Shown here: positions 39,910 through 48,302 of the stretch, one piece after another
Layout of the letters: each line of letters opens with the position of its first letter
How positions within the stretch are numbered: the stretch's first letter is position 1
From: Streptosporangium becharense
Lineage (GTDB): Bacteria; Actinomycetota; Actinomycetes; Streptosporangiales; Streptosporangiaceae
Reading direction: 5' to 3'
NCBI RefSeq assembly: GCF_014204985.1
Contig: NZ_JACHMP010000001.1
Location: forward strand, 6,510,001 to 6,574,000
Length of the DNA: 64,000 nucleotides
Position numbers and translations under genes: made by a program
Notes under the pieces: model-generated
What the model was told of the DNA's origin: nothing
Databases searched by the model: none
Seen by the model: the letters and a program-made list of their open reading frames with translations, nothing else

Positions 39910-41516
39910 GCCACCAGACCCTCTCCACCATCCTGTTCCTGCTGTTCGTCGCCGGAACGCTGGGGATCACCTTCTGGGCCAGCCGGCACACCAAGGACGC
40001 CACCGACTACTACGCCGGCGGCCGCTCGTTCAGCGGTGTGCAGAACGGTCTGGCGATCGGCGGCGACTACATGTCGGCCGCCAGCTTCCTGGGCATCGCC
40101 GGCATCATCGCCCTGTCCGGCTACGACGGCTTCCTGTACTCGATCGGGTTCCTCGTCGCCTGGCTGGTGGCGCTGCTGCTGGTCGCCGAGCTGATGCGCA
40201 ACTCCGGCAAGTTCACCATGGCGGACGTGCTGGCCTTCCGGATGAACCCCCGGCCGGTCCGCACCGCGGCGGGCGTCTCCACCATCGTCGTGTCGATCTT
40301 CTACCTGCTGGCGCAGATGGTCGGCGCCGGCGCGCTGGTCGGCCTGCTGCTCGGCGTCACCTCGGACGCGGGCAAGGCGTTGACGATCGTCGGCGTCGGC
40401 ATCCTGATGATCATCTACGTGGTGGTCGGCGGCATGAAGGGCACCACCTGGGTGCAGATCGTCAAGGCCGTGCTGCTGATGAGCGGTGCCACCCTGGTCA
40501 CGCTGCTGGTCCTCGGCAAGTACGGCTTCAACCTCTCCGGGCTGCTCGGTGACGCCGCCACGCAGAGCGGGAAGGGCGAGGCGTTCCTGGAGCCGGGCCT
40601 GAAGTACGGCACCGAGGCGCAGGGGATCGCCGGGAAGATCGACCTGATCAGCCTCGGCCTGGCGCTGGTGCTCGGCACCGCGGGTCTGCCGCACATCCTG
40701 ATCCGCTTCTACACGGTGCCCACCGCGAAGGAGGCCAGGAAGTCGGTCATGTGGGGCATCGGCATCATCGGTGTCTTCTACCTGCTCACCCTCGTGCTCG
40801 GTTTCGGCGCGGCGGCCCTGGTCGGCGGCAAGGCGATCGTCGCGCAGGACAAGGCGGGCAACACGGCCGCCCCGATGCTGGCCGAGGCGGTCGGCAGGGC
40901 CATCTTCGGCGACGTGGGCGGGACGATCCTGCTGGCCGTCATCGCGGCGGTCGCGTTCGCCACGATCCTGGCGGTGGTCGCCGGTCTGACGCTGGCGTCG
41001 AGCTCCTCCTTCGCCCACGACCTGTACGCACACGTGTTCAAGCACGGCAACGTCACCGACCGGGAGGAGGTGCTGGTCGCCCGGATCTCGGCCTTCGTCA
41101 TCGGCGCGGTCTCCATCGGGCTCGGCATCCTCGCCCAGGGGCAGAACGTGGCCTTCCTGGTCGCGCTCGCCTTCGCGGTGGCCGCGTCCGGCAACCTGCC
41201 GGCGATCCTCTACAGCCTGTTCTGGCGGCGGTTCAACACCGCGGGTGCGGTCTCGGCGATCTACGGTGGCCTGGTCTCCGCACTCGTCCTGGTGATCTTC
41301 TCTCCGGTCGTGTCGGGCAGTGCCACCGCGCTGTTCCCGAACGCGAACTTCGCGTGGTTCCCGCTGAGCAACCCCGGCATCGTCTCGATCCCGATCGGCT
41401 TCCTGGCCGGGTACCTCGGCGCCCGCCTCAGCAAGGAGCACAACGAGAGCAAGTACGCCGAGATCGAGGTCCGCTCGCTCACCGGCATCGGTGCCGAGAA
41501 GGCCGTCCATCACTGA
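39906..41516 (+). CDS. actP: Cation/acetate symporter (ActP-like)
   Basis: This 536-residue SSS transporter is predicted to import acetate or related short carboxylates with a cation. Signatures are TDYYAGGRSFSGVQNGLAIGGD in outline, DYMSAASFLGIAG, FTMADVLAFRM, VQIVKAVLLMSG, GTAGLPHILIRFYTV and SSSSFAHDLYAHVF. It matches ActP in length and order more closely than the upstream paralogue does. Together with the DUF485 protein it repeats the arrangement at 37.0-39.3 kb, so this strain has two neighbouring uptake units, probably for different carboxylates or concentrations. It is followed by a strong terminator. Confidence 0.93.
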   Translation: MSHQTLSTILFLLFVAGTLGITFWASRHTKDATDYYAGGRSFSGVQNGLAIGGDYMSAASFLGIAGIIALSGYDGFLYSIGFLVAWLVALLLVAELMRNSGKFTMADVLAFRMNPRPVRTAAGVSTIVVSIFYLLAQMVGAGALVGLLLGVTSDAGKALTIVGVGILMIIYVVVGGMKGTTWVQIVKAVLLMSGATLVTLLVLGKYGFNLSGLLGDAATQSGKGEAFLEPGLKYGTEAQGIAGKIDLISLGLALVLGTAGLPHILIRFYTVPTAKEARKSVMWGIGIIGVFYLLTLVLGFGAAALVGGKAIVAQDKAGNTAAPMLAEAVGRAIFGDVGGTILLAVIAAVAFATILAVVAGLTLASSSSFAHDLYAHVFKHGNVTDREEVLVARISAFVIGAVSIGLGILAQGQNVAFLVALAFAVAASGNLPAILYSLFWRRFNTAGAVSAIYGGLVSALVLVIFSPVVSGSATALFPNANFAWFPLSNPGIVSIPIGFLAGYLGARLSKEHNESKYAEIEVRSLTGIGAEKAVHH

Positions 41517-41535
41517 CCACTCCCGTCCCCCTCCC

Positions 41536-41569
41536 GAGGCCCGGCCGTCCCCCCTTGCGGCCGGGCCTC
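41536..41569 (+). terminator. Strong hairpin after actP
   Basis: A perfect 12-bp stem (GAGGCCCGGCCG at 41536-41547, complement at 41558-41569) with a 10-nt loop lies 20 nt after the stop codon. Confidence 0.85.
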
Positions 41570-41651
41570 ACCCTTCCCGTCCCGGGGCAGGGGGCGGTTT
41601 CCGTACGGCCCTGTCGCCCCGTCGGCATGGAAATGCGGGCCCGCCCCTGGC

Positions 41652-41666
41652 TATCGTCTGTCTGTG
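41652..41666 (+). promoter_or_regulatory. Leaderless-type -10 for the TetR gene
   Basis: TATCGT (41652-41657) lies six nt before the GTG at 41664 with no Shine-Dalgarno in between. Confidence 0.45.
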
Positions 41667-42266
41667 GGCAGCCTCCGACAGCGCTCCGGCCGCTCCGGCC
41701 GACCCGGTCGAGCGCGCGACGCCTCCGACACCGACGCGCGCACCCGTATCCTCGACGCCGCGGAGAAGCTGTTCGCCGGGGTCGGCTACGAGGCCACCCC
41801 CACCGCGGAGATCGCCCGGCTGGCCGAGGTGCCCAAAGGGCTGGTCTTCCACTACTTCCCCAGGAAGATCGACGTCCTGGTCACCCTGATCGACGAGCGC
41901 ACCTTGGTGGAGGAGTCACCCGAGGTGGAGGCCGTCCCCGGCGACGCGGCCGGCACCCTGTCCCGGCTGGCCCGGCGCCTGCCGCTCAGCGCCTCCCCGG
42001 CGATGCGCCGCATCCTGTTCCGCGAGGCCGACACGCACGGATCGGTGCGCGACCGGCTCGGCCGGCTGAACGGTGAGATCATCCGCCGGGCCAGGTTCGC
42101 GCTGGAGCTGGCGCTGCCCACCCGGCGCGGCGACGCCGCCCGGCTGGAGGTCGCCGCGGTCACCTTCGCCGCGGTGCTGCTCTACCAGGAGAACCTCTGC
42201 CAGCTCACCGGGCACCACATCGACCCGGACGCCGTCGCCGAGCTGATCGCCCACGCCCTCGGCTGA
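41664..42266 (+). CDS. TetR-family transcription regulator
   Basis: This 200-residue regulator has the N-terminal HTH at about 25-72 (RTRILDAAEKLFAGVGYEAT in outline, then IARLAEVPKGLVFHYFPRKIDVL). The C-terminal ligand domain is helical and not assigned to a subfamily. The GTG start and the -10 six nt upstream suggest a leaderless mRNA. It follows the actP terminator and converges with the sulfite-oxidase-type gene, 29 bp apart, so its targets could be itself or genes elsewhere. The N-terminal extension before the HTH is Arg/Ser-rich. Confidence 0.88.
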   Translation: MGSLRQRSGRSGRPGRARDASDTDARTRILDAAEKLFAGVGYEATPTAEIARLAEVPKGLVFHYFPRKIDVLVTLIDERTLVEESPEVEAVPGDAAGTLSRLARRLPLSASPAMRRILFREADTHGSVRDRLGRLNGEIIRRARFALELALPTRRGDAARLEVAAVTFAAVLLYQENLCQLTGHHIDPDAVAELIAHALG

Positions 42267-42295
42267 GGCGGCCGGTCCTCAGTCGGGGACACCTC

Positions 42296-43459
42296 TCATG
42301 GGTGGACGACGGTCACGGGATGGCGGACGACCGCGTCGAAGAGGTAGCCGAGCTCGTTGTGCGGGGTGCGCGGCGGCTGCACCGCGCCGGTCTCGTCGGT
42401 GGCGCGGGCGAGCAGCGCGTACGGGCCGGTCTCCGGCGGGTTCCAGGTGACCTGCCAGCGGGTCCAGGCCGGTGCCGGCCCCGGGTCGAGGAGGCGGGCG
42501 TGCCGCCAGGTGGCACCGCCGTCCGTGCTCACCTCCACCGCGACGATCCGGCCGTGTCCCGACCACGACCGTCCGCGCAGCACGTGTGGCCGCCCGGCGA
42601 CCAGGGTCGCGTTCCACGCCAGCTCGAAGGCGCTCCTGACCCCCCGAGAGGTCAGCGGGTCGCCGCCCCGCGGCGGGTGGGACGCGCCGAACATCCGGTA
42701 GAGGACGGTGTTCCACGGTGAGGACAGCGGTGAGGTGGAGACCTCGATGTCACCGACCCACTTGATCGAGGCCAGGCCGATCCAGGACGGGACGATCAGC
42801 CGCACCGGGTGACCGTGGTCGGGCGGGAGCGGGCGGCCGTTCATCTCGTAGGCGAGGATGACGTCGTGCAGCGCCTTGGTCACCGGGACGGGCCGCCGCA
42901 CCGGACCGACGTCGACCCCGTCGTGGACGTAGCCGGGGTCGAGGCCGCGGGCCATGACGTCGACGGCGTCCGAGGTGATCCCGGCCAGGTCGAGCACCGT
43001 GGCCAGCGGCACTCCGCGCCAGCGGGCCACACCGACGCCGCCCAGCAGCCAGGGGGTTCCGGAGACCCGCTGGCCCTGCTGGGTGGTGAAGAGGCTGCGG
43101 CCGTTGCCCGCGCACTCGATCGCCGCGTCGAGCGTCACGGCGGGAAGTGCCAGCAGGTCCTCGTAGCTGAAACTCCGGGGGTTGCGCAACCCCGTGCCGT
43201 GCAGTCGCAGCCGCCAGGAGGCCGCGTCGACGATCGGCGTGGCGGTGTGGTTGCGGACGAAGAACCGTTCGGCGGGCACGTGGAACCCGGCGTCGCGCAT
43301 CGCCTCCCAGCGCATCTCCGCGTTGGTGTCGTGCACGACGAACAGCTCCGGCGGCAGCGGCTTGACGATCCCCGGCGAGGACCGTCCGGCCGGTGTCTCC
43401 TCGCGGGCGTGGCGGGAACCGGCCCGGTGAGCGGGATCGGCGAGACCTTCGGGTGACAT
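42296..43459 (-). CDS. Sulfite-oxidase-family molybdopterin enzyme
   Basis: This 387-residue member of the eukaryotic sulfite oxidase/nitrate reductase fold uses Mo-molybdopterin to oxidise or reduce a small substrate. FFVRNHTATP and the cofactor loop with C116 in AAIECAGNGRS provide the Mo thiolate. DHGHPVRLIVPSWIGLASIKWV in outline forms the substrate channel. The C-terminal Ig-like dimerisation domain has VAVEVSTDGGATWRHARL and WTRWQVTW. There is no signal peptide or Tat motif, so it is probably cytoplasmic, unlike YedY. The ATG has GGGAGGAGTCCG in front. No cytochrome or electron-acceptor gene is next to it. Confidence 0.92.
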   Translation of the reverse strand: MSPEGLADPAHRAGSRHAREETPAGRSSPGIVKPLPPELFVVHDTNAEMRWEAMRDAGFHVPAERFFVRNHTATPIVDAASWRLRLHGTGLRNPRSFSYEDLLALPAVTLDAAIECAGNGRSLFTTQQGQRVSGTPWLLGGVGVARWRGVPLATVLDLAGITSDAVDVMARGLDPGYVHDGVDVGPVRRPVPVTKALHDVILAYEMNGRPLPPDHGHPVRLIVPSWIGLASIKWVGDIEVSTSPLSSPWNTVLYRMFGASHPPRGGDPLTSRGVRSAFELAWNATLVAGRPHVLRGRSWSGHGRIVAVEVSTDGGATWRHARLLDPGPAPAWTRWQVTWNPPETGPYALLARATDETGAVQPPRTPHNELGYLFDAVVRHPVTVVHP

Positions 43460-43535
43460 CGGACTCCTCCCTTCCTCATCTATTTCCTACCAGGAAACAA
43501 TGTAATTCGAGAGGGGGTGCGGGACTCCGATGTTC

Positions 43536-45218
43536 TCAGCGGCCGAGGAAGTCCAGCAGCCGCTCCAGCGGCCAGGTGTTGATCACGTCGTCGCCGGTCA
43601 GCCGGCCGCGCTGGGCGATGCCGATCCCGAACCGCTGGTTGCCCAGGTGGGGAACCGCGTGGGCGTCGCTGTCGACGGAGAACCGCACGCCGTGGTGACG
43701 GGCCAGCCGCACCAGGTCGGAGGGCAGGTCGGAGCGGCCCGGGAAGGAGTCGATCTCCATCGCGGTGCCGGTGCGGGCGGCGGCGCGGAAGACCTCGTCC
43801 CAGTCGGCGTCCACCTCGGGACGCCTGCCGATCTGCCGCGTCGTCGGATGGCCGATGACGTGCACGTGCGGGTTCTCGCAGGCGGCCACGAAGCGCCGCG
43901 TCATCTCCTCGCGCGACTGGGTGAAGTGCGAGTGGACGCTGGCCACGCACACGTCGAAGCCCGCCAGCACCTCCGCCGGCCAGTCGACCGAGCCGTCGGG
44001 GGCGATGTTCAGCTCGGTGCCGTGCAGCAGCCGCATGTCCGGATACCGCTCCTGGAGCCGCCGGAGCCGCTCACGCTGCTCCAGGGCCCGCTCCAGGGTC
44101 ATCCGGTGCATCGCCAGGTCCGGCGCGTGGTCGGTCACCGCGTAGTAGGAGTAGCCGAGGGCGTGCGCGGCGGCGACCATCTCCTCCAGCGACGCGATGC
44201 CGTCGGTCAGGTCGGTGTGGGTGTGCAGGTCTCCCCGGAGATCCTCGACGGAGACCAGCGCGGGCAGCTCACCGGCGAGCGCGGCGGCGATCTCCCCGCC
44301 GTCCTCGCGCAGGGTGGGCGGGATCCACTGCATGCCGAGCGCCCGGTAGACGTCCTCCTCGTCCTCGGCGGCGATCACCCGGTCGCCTTCGAACAGGCCG
44401 TACTCCGAGAGCTTCCACCCCTTCTTCACGGTGATCTCGCGCAGGTGCACGTTGTGCTCCTTCGACCCCGTGAAGTACTGCATCGCGGCGCCCCACGACT
44501 CGGCCGGGACCAACCTCAGATCGACCTGAACCCCCTGGGGGGTGCGGATCGAGGTCTTCTTGTCGCCGGAGGCGATGACCTCCGCGACGTGCGGCCCCGC
44601 CTTGAAGACGTCCATCAGCGACTCCGGGCCGACCGCGAGGATGTCGACGTCGCCGATGGTCTCCTTCATCCGGCGCAGTGACCCGGCGTACGCGATCCGC
44701 TCGGCGGGCAGGGAGGCGATGATCCGCTCCGCCAGGTCCATCGCCACGCCGATGTGCACCCTGGCGCTGCTCTGCTCCAGTTGCTCGACACCCTTGAGCA
44801 GGTTCTCCTCGGTCTTGGCGCCGAAGCCGCGCACCCCCTTCAGCCGGCCCTCGGTGATGGCGCGGACCAGCGCCTCGGGGGAGTCGACGCCCAGCTCCCG
44901 GTAGAGGAACACGGCCCTCTTCGGGCCCAGGGAGGGAACCCGGGTCAGCCTCCGCACCCCTTCGGGGACCTTCTCCCGCAGGTCGTCCAGCTGCCGGAAG
45001 CTGCCCCGCTCGAGATACTCCTCGACCTTCTTGGCGATCGCCTCGCCCACCCCCGGCACGCTCCGCACGGCCGTGGTCGCGATGTCCTCCGGGAACCCCG
45101 AGATGGCCTTGGCGGCCTTCTGGTAGCTGCGCACCCGGAACGCGTCGCCGCCCGTCATCGCGAACAGCTCGGCGTACTCCTCCAGCGCTGCCGCGACGTC
45201 GTCGTTAGCTCGTGCCAT
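43536..45218 (-). CDS. polX: Family X DNA polymerase with PHP exonuclease domain
   Basis: Bacterial PolX enzymes fill short gaps in base-excision and end-joining repair. The N-terminal helix-hairpin-helix part (1-150) has SVPGVGEAIAKKVEEYL and SLGPKRAVFLYREL. The polymerase palm shows GSLRRMKETIGDVDIL with the metal aspartates, and QVDLRLV. The C-terminal PHP domain (from about 330) has DLHTHTDLTDG, VTDHAPD, LLHGTELNI, SVHSHF and SVDSDAHA, so all metal-binding histidines appear present and 3'-5' exonuclease activity is likely. 560 residues is normal. TAGGCT lies six nt before the ATG, so it is probably leaderless. Confidence 0.95.
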   Translation of the reverse strand: MARANDDVAAALEEYAELFAMTGGDAFRVRSYQKAAKAISGFPEDIATTAVRSVPGVGEAIAKKVEEYLERGSFRQLDDLREKVPEGVRRLTRVPSLGPKRAVFLYRELGVDSPEALVRAITEGRLKGVRGFGAKTEENLLKGVEQLEQSSARVHIGVAMDLAERIIASLPAERIAYAGSLRRMKETIGDVDILAVGPESLMDVFKAGPHVAEVIASGDKKTSIRTPQGVQVDLRLVPAESWGAAMQYFTGSKEHNVHLREITVKKGWKLSEYGLFEGDRVIAAEDEEDVYRALGMQWIPPTLREDGGEIAAALAGELPALVSVEDLRGDLHTHTDLTDGIASLEEMVAAAHALGYSYYAVTDHAPDLAMHRMTLERALEQRERLRRLQERYPDMRLLHGTELNIAPDGSVDWPAEVLAGFDVCVASVHSHFTQSREEMTRRFVAACENPHVHVIGHPTTRQIGRRPEVDADWDEVFRAAARTGTAMEIDSFPGRSDLPSDLVRLARHHGVRFSVDSDAHAVPHLGNQRFGIGIAQRGRLTGDDVINTWPLERLLDFLGR

Positions 45219-45230
45219 GAGGCAAGCCTA
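45219..45230 (-). promoter_or_regulatory. Leaderless-type -10 for polX
   Basis: On the reverse strand TAGGCT (45225-45230) is separated by six nt from the polX ATG, with no Shine-Dalgarno. Confidence 0.45.
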
Positions 45231-45273
45231 GAAGATCGCACCGACGTTTCCCGGACGCCCGCCCGGCGGCCGG

Positions 45274-46761
45274 TCACCGGTCACGGCTGCCGGCCCCGTA
45301 CAGCGTCGGGAGATCGACGAGCAGCACGGAGGGGTCGTGACGTGCCTCGGCGCGCAGGGTTTCGGTGAAGCCGGCACCGCTGTAACAGGCCAGCACGGTT
45401 CCCTCGGTGTCGTAGCCCTTGGCCGACAGCAGGTCACGGGCCCGGCGCAGGCGCGTCAGATGGCGGAGGTCCATGACCTTGTCCCACTTGGCCTCGCCGA
45501 GGGATCTGATCGCACGGGGTTCGCCGGGGTAGGCGGGGCCGAGGACGGCGATGTCCACGTCGATCTGGGATCTGGCGGCGGGATCGGCCACCGTTCCGGC
45601 CGAGACCTCGCCGATGCCGCCCTCTCCGAAGTGCGCTCTGCCGTGGCGCAGGGCGTACTCACGGCAGAGCGTCTCGAAGTGCGGACCCATGACCTTGGAG
45701 ATGAAGCGCTGGGACGACCGTCGCCAGACCTCCTCGGCGAGGCCGAGACTGAGGTCCGCCCACTCGGGCCGCATGATCGCCTGGTAGAAGGTGATGAGCG
45801 GTTCGGCGATGCGATACCGGGTCCGCCCCGACCGGAAGGCGTCCTTCTCCTTGACCAGCAGGCCGCAGTCTTCCAGGACGTTGAGGGGGTGGGCGATGTC
45901 CGATGACCTGTAACCGATGTGACCTGCTATGCCACCCCAGGTGTTGTTGCCGTCCGCGACCGCGGAGAGCACCGAGTGGTAGAGCGCGGGATCGCGGATG
46001 TCGGACTCCTCGGTCAGCAGATACCGTCCTTCGCGGAACAGGGACGTCCGCCGGTTGAGCACGGTGCGCGTCACCCACGCGTCGAAGTCGCCGGCCGACG
46101 CCGGCCGGTCGCCCGCCACGAACTCGTCCCGGTACGCCGGAGTGCCACCGACGATCGCGTGGAGCATCGCGGCCAGCCGGGGGTCGGAGATGCCCCAGAA
46201 GGCGGCCGACTCCCGGTACGACAGCGGCTGGACCACGAGTTCCAGCCGGGCCCGCCCGCGTAACGGCGCCTGCCCGGAGAGGACCCTGCCCATCACCGAC
46301 AGCGCGGAGCCGCAGATCAGCACCCTGGCGTTGCTGCTTCCCCGGTGAGTGCGTCCGCGTAGATCGATCTCCTGCTTGAGGATGGACGGAATCGCGGGGT
46401 TCGCCTTCATGAGGTACGGGAACTCGTCGATGACCAACGGCATCGGGCGATCCCCCGGAAGTGAGAAGAAGAAGACGAGGGCGTCCCGCCAGTCCGCGAA
46501 CGGGTAGCCCACGGGGGAACCGGTGTGCCGGGCCAGGGCCATGCCGAACAGGCGGAGCAACTCGATGTCCGTGCCCTCGGTCGCCTCGAAGTAGAAGCCC
46601 CCGAGGGCTTCGGTCAGAGACTTGAGCAGGAAGGTCTTCCCCTGGCGGCGACGGCCGCTGACGACTCCCAGCGCGACCTCGGGCTGGGAGCCGGTCGCGA
46701 AGGAGGTGAGCGCCTCCCACTCCTCATCCCGGCCGAAGACATGATCCGGCTTGTGCGCCAT
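45274..46761 (-). CDS. Archaeal-ATPase-type AAA protein with PD-(D/E)xK-like C-terminus (DUF234)
   Basis: The 495-residue protein has a Walker A loop GRRRQGKT (36-43), Walker B PLVIDEFPYL near residue 110 and sensor-like LICGSALSVMG, matching the ATP-binding protein family with DUF234. A winged-helix follows (GGIAGHIGYRSSDIAHPLNVLED in outline). The C-terminus has QIDVDIAVL (D403) and LGEAKW (E423, K425), spaced like a PD-(D/E)xK nuclease core. Biological roles of this family are poorly known; members occur in mobile and defence neighbourhoods. The ATG follows GAGGTGACCACCC and lies 16 nt from a 33-bp palindrome. It is isolated, sharing a strand only with polX. Confidence 0.88.
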   Translation of the reverse strand: MAHKPDHVFGRDEEWEALTSFATGSQPEVALGVVSGRRRQGKTFLLKSLTEALGGFYFEATEGTDIELLRLFGMALARHTGSPVGYPFADWRDALVFFFSLPGDRPMPLVIDEFPYLMKANPAIPSILKQEIDLRGRTHRGSSNARVLICGSALSVMGRVLSGQAPLRGRARLELVVQPLSYRESAAFWGISDPRLAAMLHAIVGGTPAYRDEFVAGDRPASAGDFDAWVTRTVLNRRTSLFREGRYLLTEESDIRDPALYHSVLSAVADGNNTWGGIAGHIGYRSSDIAHPLNVLEDCGLLVKEKDAFRSGRTRYRIAEPLITFYQAIMRPEWADLSLGLAEEVWRRSSQRFISKVMGPHFETLCREYALRHGRAHFGEGGIGEVSAGTVADPAARSQIDVDIAVLGPAYPGEPRAIRSLGEAKWDKVMDLRHLTRLRRARDLLSAKGYDTEGTVLACYSGAGFTETLRAEARHDPSVLLVDLPTLYGAGSRDR

Positions 46762-46777
46762 GGGTGGTCACCTCATC

Positions 46778-46810
46778 ACTGAAGTGCAGTCCACTGGACT
46801 GTACTTCAGT
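46778..46810. promoter_or_regulatory. 33-bp near-perfect palindrome before the ATPase-nuclease gene
   Basis: Arms ACTGAAGTGCAGTCCA (46778-46793) and TGGACTGTACTTCAGT (46795-46810) pair at 15 of 16 positions with one central base. It lies 16 bp upstream of the gene's start codon and contains TACAGT, a possible -10, on the reverse strand. Its size and position suggest an autoregulatory operator or an RNA hairpin at the start of the message. Confidence 0.8.
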
Positions 46811-46998
46811 CTTTTCGTCCCGGTGGCCTTTCCGGAGGAGGGCCGATGCGGCCCGGGGCCGTCACGATCCTGTCCTCCCCAAGCGTTCTCCCGAAGCTCC
46901 GGCGAGCCGTGAGGCGGCAGAGGAGGAACGGCCGGAGGACGCCGGAAACGTACCGTGCGGTCCTGTTTCGACGGGTGCCCTCCGGGGAGGGGAGTGCG

Positions 46999-47847
46999 AT
47001 GGAACGGGCTGCCGGGAATCACGCAATGCCCCCTTCCCGCAGGATCGCGGCCGAGAGGGGGAACGAGGGGTCCGGCGGACGGAGCGGGCCGGGCGGATGG
47101 GACGGGCGGGAGGTCACGGCCGTCGCGGGGACGCGGATGCACGCCGCCGTGCTGGGGCCCGCGTCCGCTCCCGAGGTGGTGTGCGTCCACGGGCTGGGCT
47201 GCTCCCACCGCTACTTCCTGCCGCTGGCCGGGTGTCTCGCCCCGGCGTCCCGGGTGGTGGCCGTCGACCTGCCCGGGTTCGGCCGCACTCCTGGCCCCGG
47301 TGAGCCGCTGGACATCCGTGGCCTGTCACTGGCGCTGGCCGGTTGGCTGCGCGCCACCGGGCGTGGGGGCGTGCCGCTGGTGGCCAACTCCGTCGGCTGC
47401 CAGGTGGTCGTCGACATGGCGGTGCACGCACCCGACCTGCTCGGCCCGGTGGTCCTCGTCGGGCCCACGATGGACGACCGGGCACGTTCCGCGTTCCGGC
47501 AGGGGGTGCGGCTGGCGGCCAACACCCGGTTCGAACGGGCCGGCCTCGTACCGTTGCTGGCCCGCGACTACCTCGTCTGCGGCCCGCGCCGGTACTTCGC
47601 CACCCTTTCCGCCGCCCTCGCCGACCCGGTCGAGCGCAAACTGCGTCATGTGCGCACACCCACCCTGGTGGTGCGCGGGGCCCGCGACCTCATCGCCCCG
47701 AGGGAATGGGCACGCCAGGTCGCCGGGCTGCTTCCACGGGGCGACCTGGCAGAGGTGCCGGACGCGGGCCACACCCTCAACTACAGCGCGCCCGCGGAGC
47801 TCGCGCGCGCCATCCGGGCCTCGCACACCGTCGGCGGCTGCTTCTGA
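46999..47847 (+). CDS. Alpha/beta hydrolase
   Basis: This 282-residue hydrolase shows VVCVHGLGCSHRYF (oxyanion region), VVAVDLPGFGRTPGPGE, the nucleophile elbow VANSVGCQVVVDM (Ser in NSVGC), TLVVRGARDLIAP with the acid, and PDAGHTLNYSAP with the histidine. The set is complete, so it should be active, but the substrate cannot be told. The ATG at 46999 is preferred to upstream codons because GGGGAGGGGAGTGCG precedes it; the translated region before it (46846-46998) lacks family sequence. The first 40 residues are a basic, unstructured lead. It converges with the Cys-rich protein gene. Confidence 0.88.
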   Translation: MERAAGNHAMPPSRRIAAERGNEGSGGRSGPGGWDGREVTAVAGTRMHAAVLGPASAPEVVCVHGLGCSHRYFLPLAGCLAPASRVVAVDLPGFGRTPGPGEPLDIRGLSLALAGWLRATGRGGVPLVANSVGCQVVVDMAVHAPDLLGPVVLVGPTMDDRARSAFRQGVRLAANTRFERAGLVPLLARDYLVCGPRRYFATLSAALADPVERKLRHVRTPTLVVRGARDLIAPREWARQVAGLLPRGDLAEVPDAGHTLNYSAPAELARAIRASHTVGGCF

Positions 47848-47873
47848 CGGGGCTGTCCGGCCCGGGGCCTATC

Positions 47874-48302
47874 TCAGAGCTCACCGCCGATGGCGCACGC
47901 CCGGCACGGGGGCCGCCCGCAGGTGCACTGCATGATGGCGTCGAGAACGTCGTGGTCGTGGTAAAGGCACTGGTCCTTACAGGTGTGCCGCGGCACGAAC
48001 CCCGCCTGGATCTCGTCCGGCCACGGCTCCTCGCCCTCGCGACAACGGACGAACTGCTCCGGATCCTCGGTGTGCAATCCGTGGAGGCTGGCCCGGGCCT
48101 GGGCCTCCAGCGTCCGTGCCTCGGCCACGATGGTCTTGAGCTGGGCGGCGAGCCCGGAGTAGCGGTCATCGCCGGTCCGTACGTGCGCGGCCCGCAGCGC
48201 CATCACCGCGTTACCCAGGAACCGGCCGGCGTCCTGGAGGTCTGTGGTGTGGTGCATCTGGATGCCTGTCACACCTCGTACCCACACGGCGTCGTTGTTC
48301 AT
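47874..48302 (-). CDS. Cys/His-rich protein of unknown function (142 aa)
   Basis: I do not recognise the family. The N-terminal two thirds are helical (DAGRFLGNAVMALRAAHVRT and AAQLKTIVAEARTLEAQARA). The last 40 residues hold many potential ligands: RHTCKDQCLYHDHD and QCTCGRPPCRACAIGGEL, with six cysteines in C-x3-C and C-x-C-x4-C-x2-C patterns plus histidines, which suggests one or two metal sites. The ATG has GAAAGGTCGATCA before it. It is cytoplasmic. No redox or metal-transport gene is adjacent. Confidence 0.65.
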   Translation of the reverse strand: MNNDAVWVRGVTGIQMHHTTDLQDAGRFLGNAVMALRAAHVRTGDDRYSGLAAQLKTIVAEARTLEAQARASLHGLHTEDPEQFVRCREGEEPWPDEIQAGFVPRHTCKDQCLYHDHDVLDAIMQCTCGRPPCRACAIGGEL

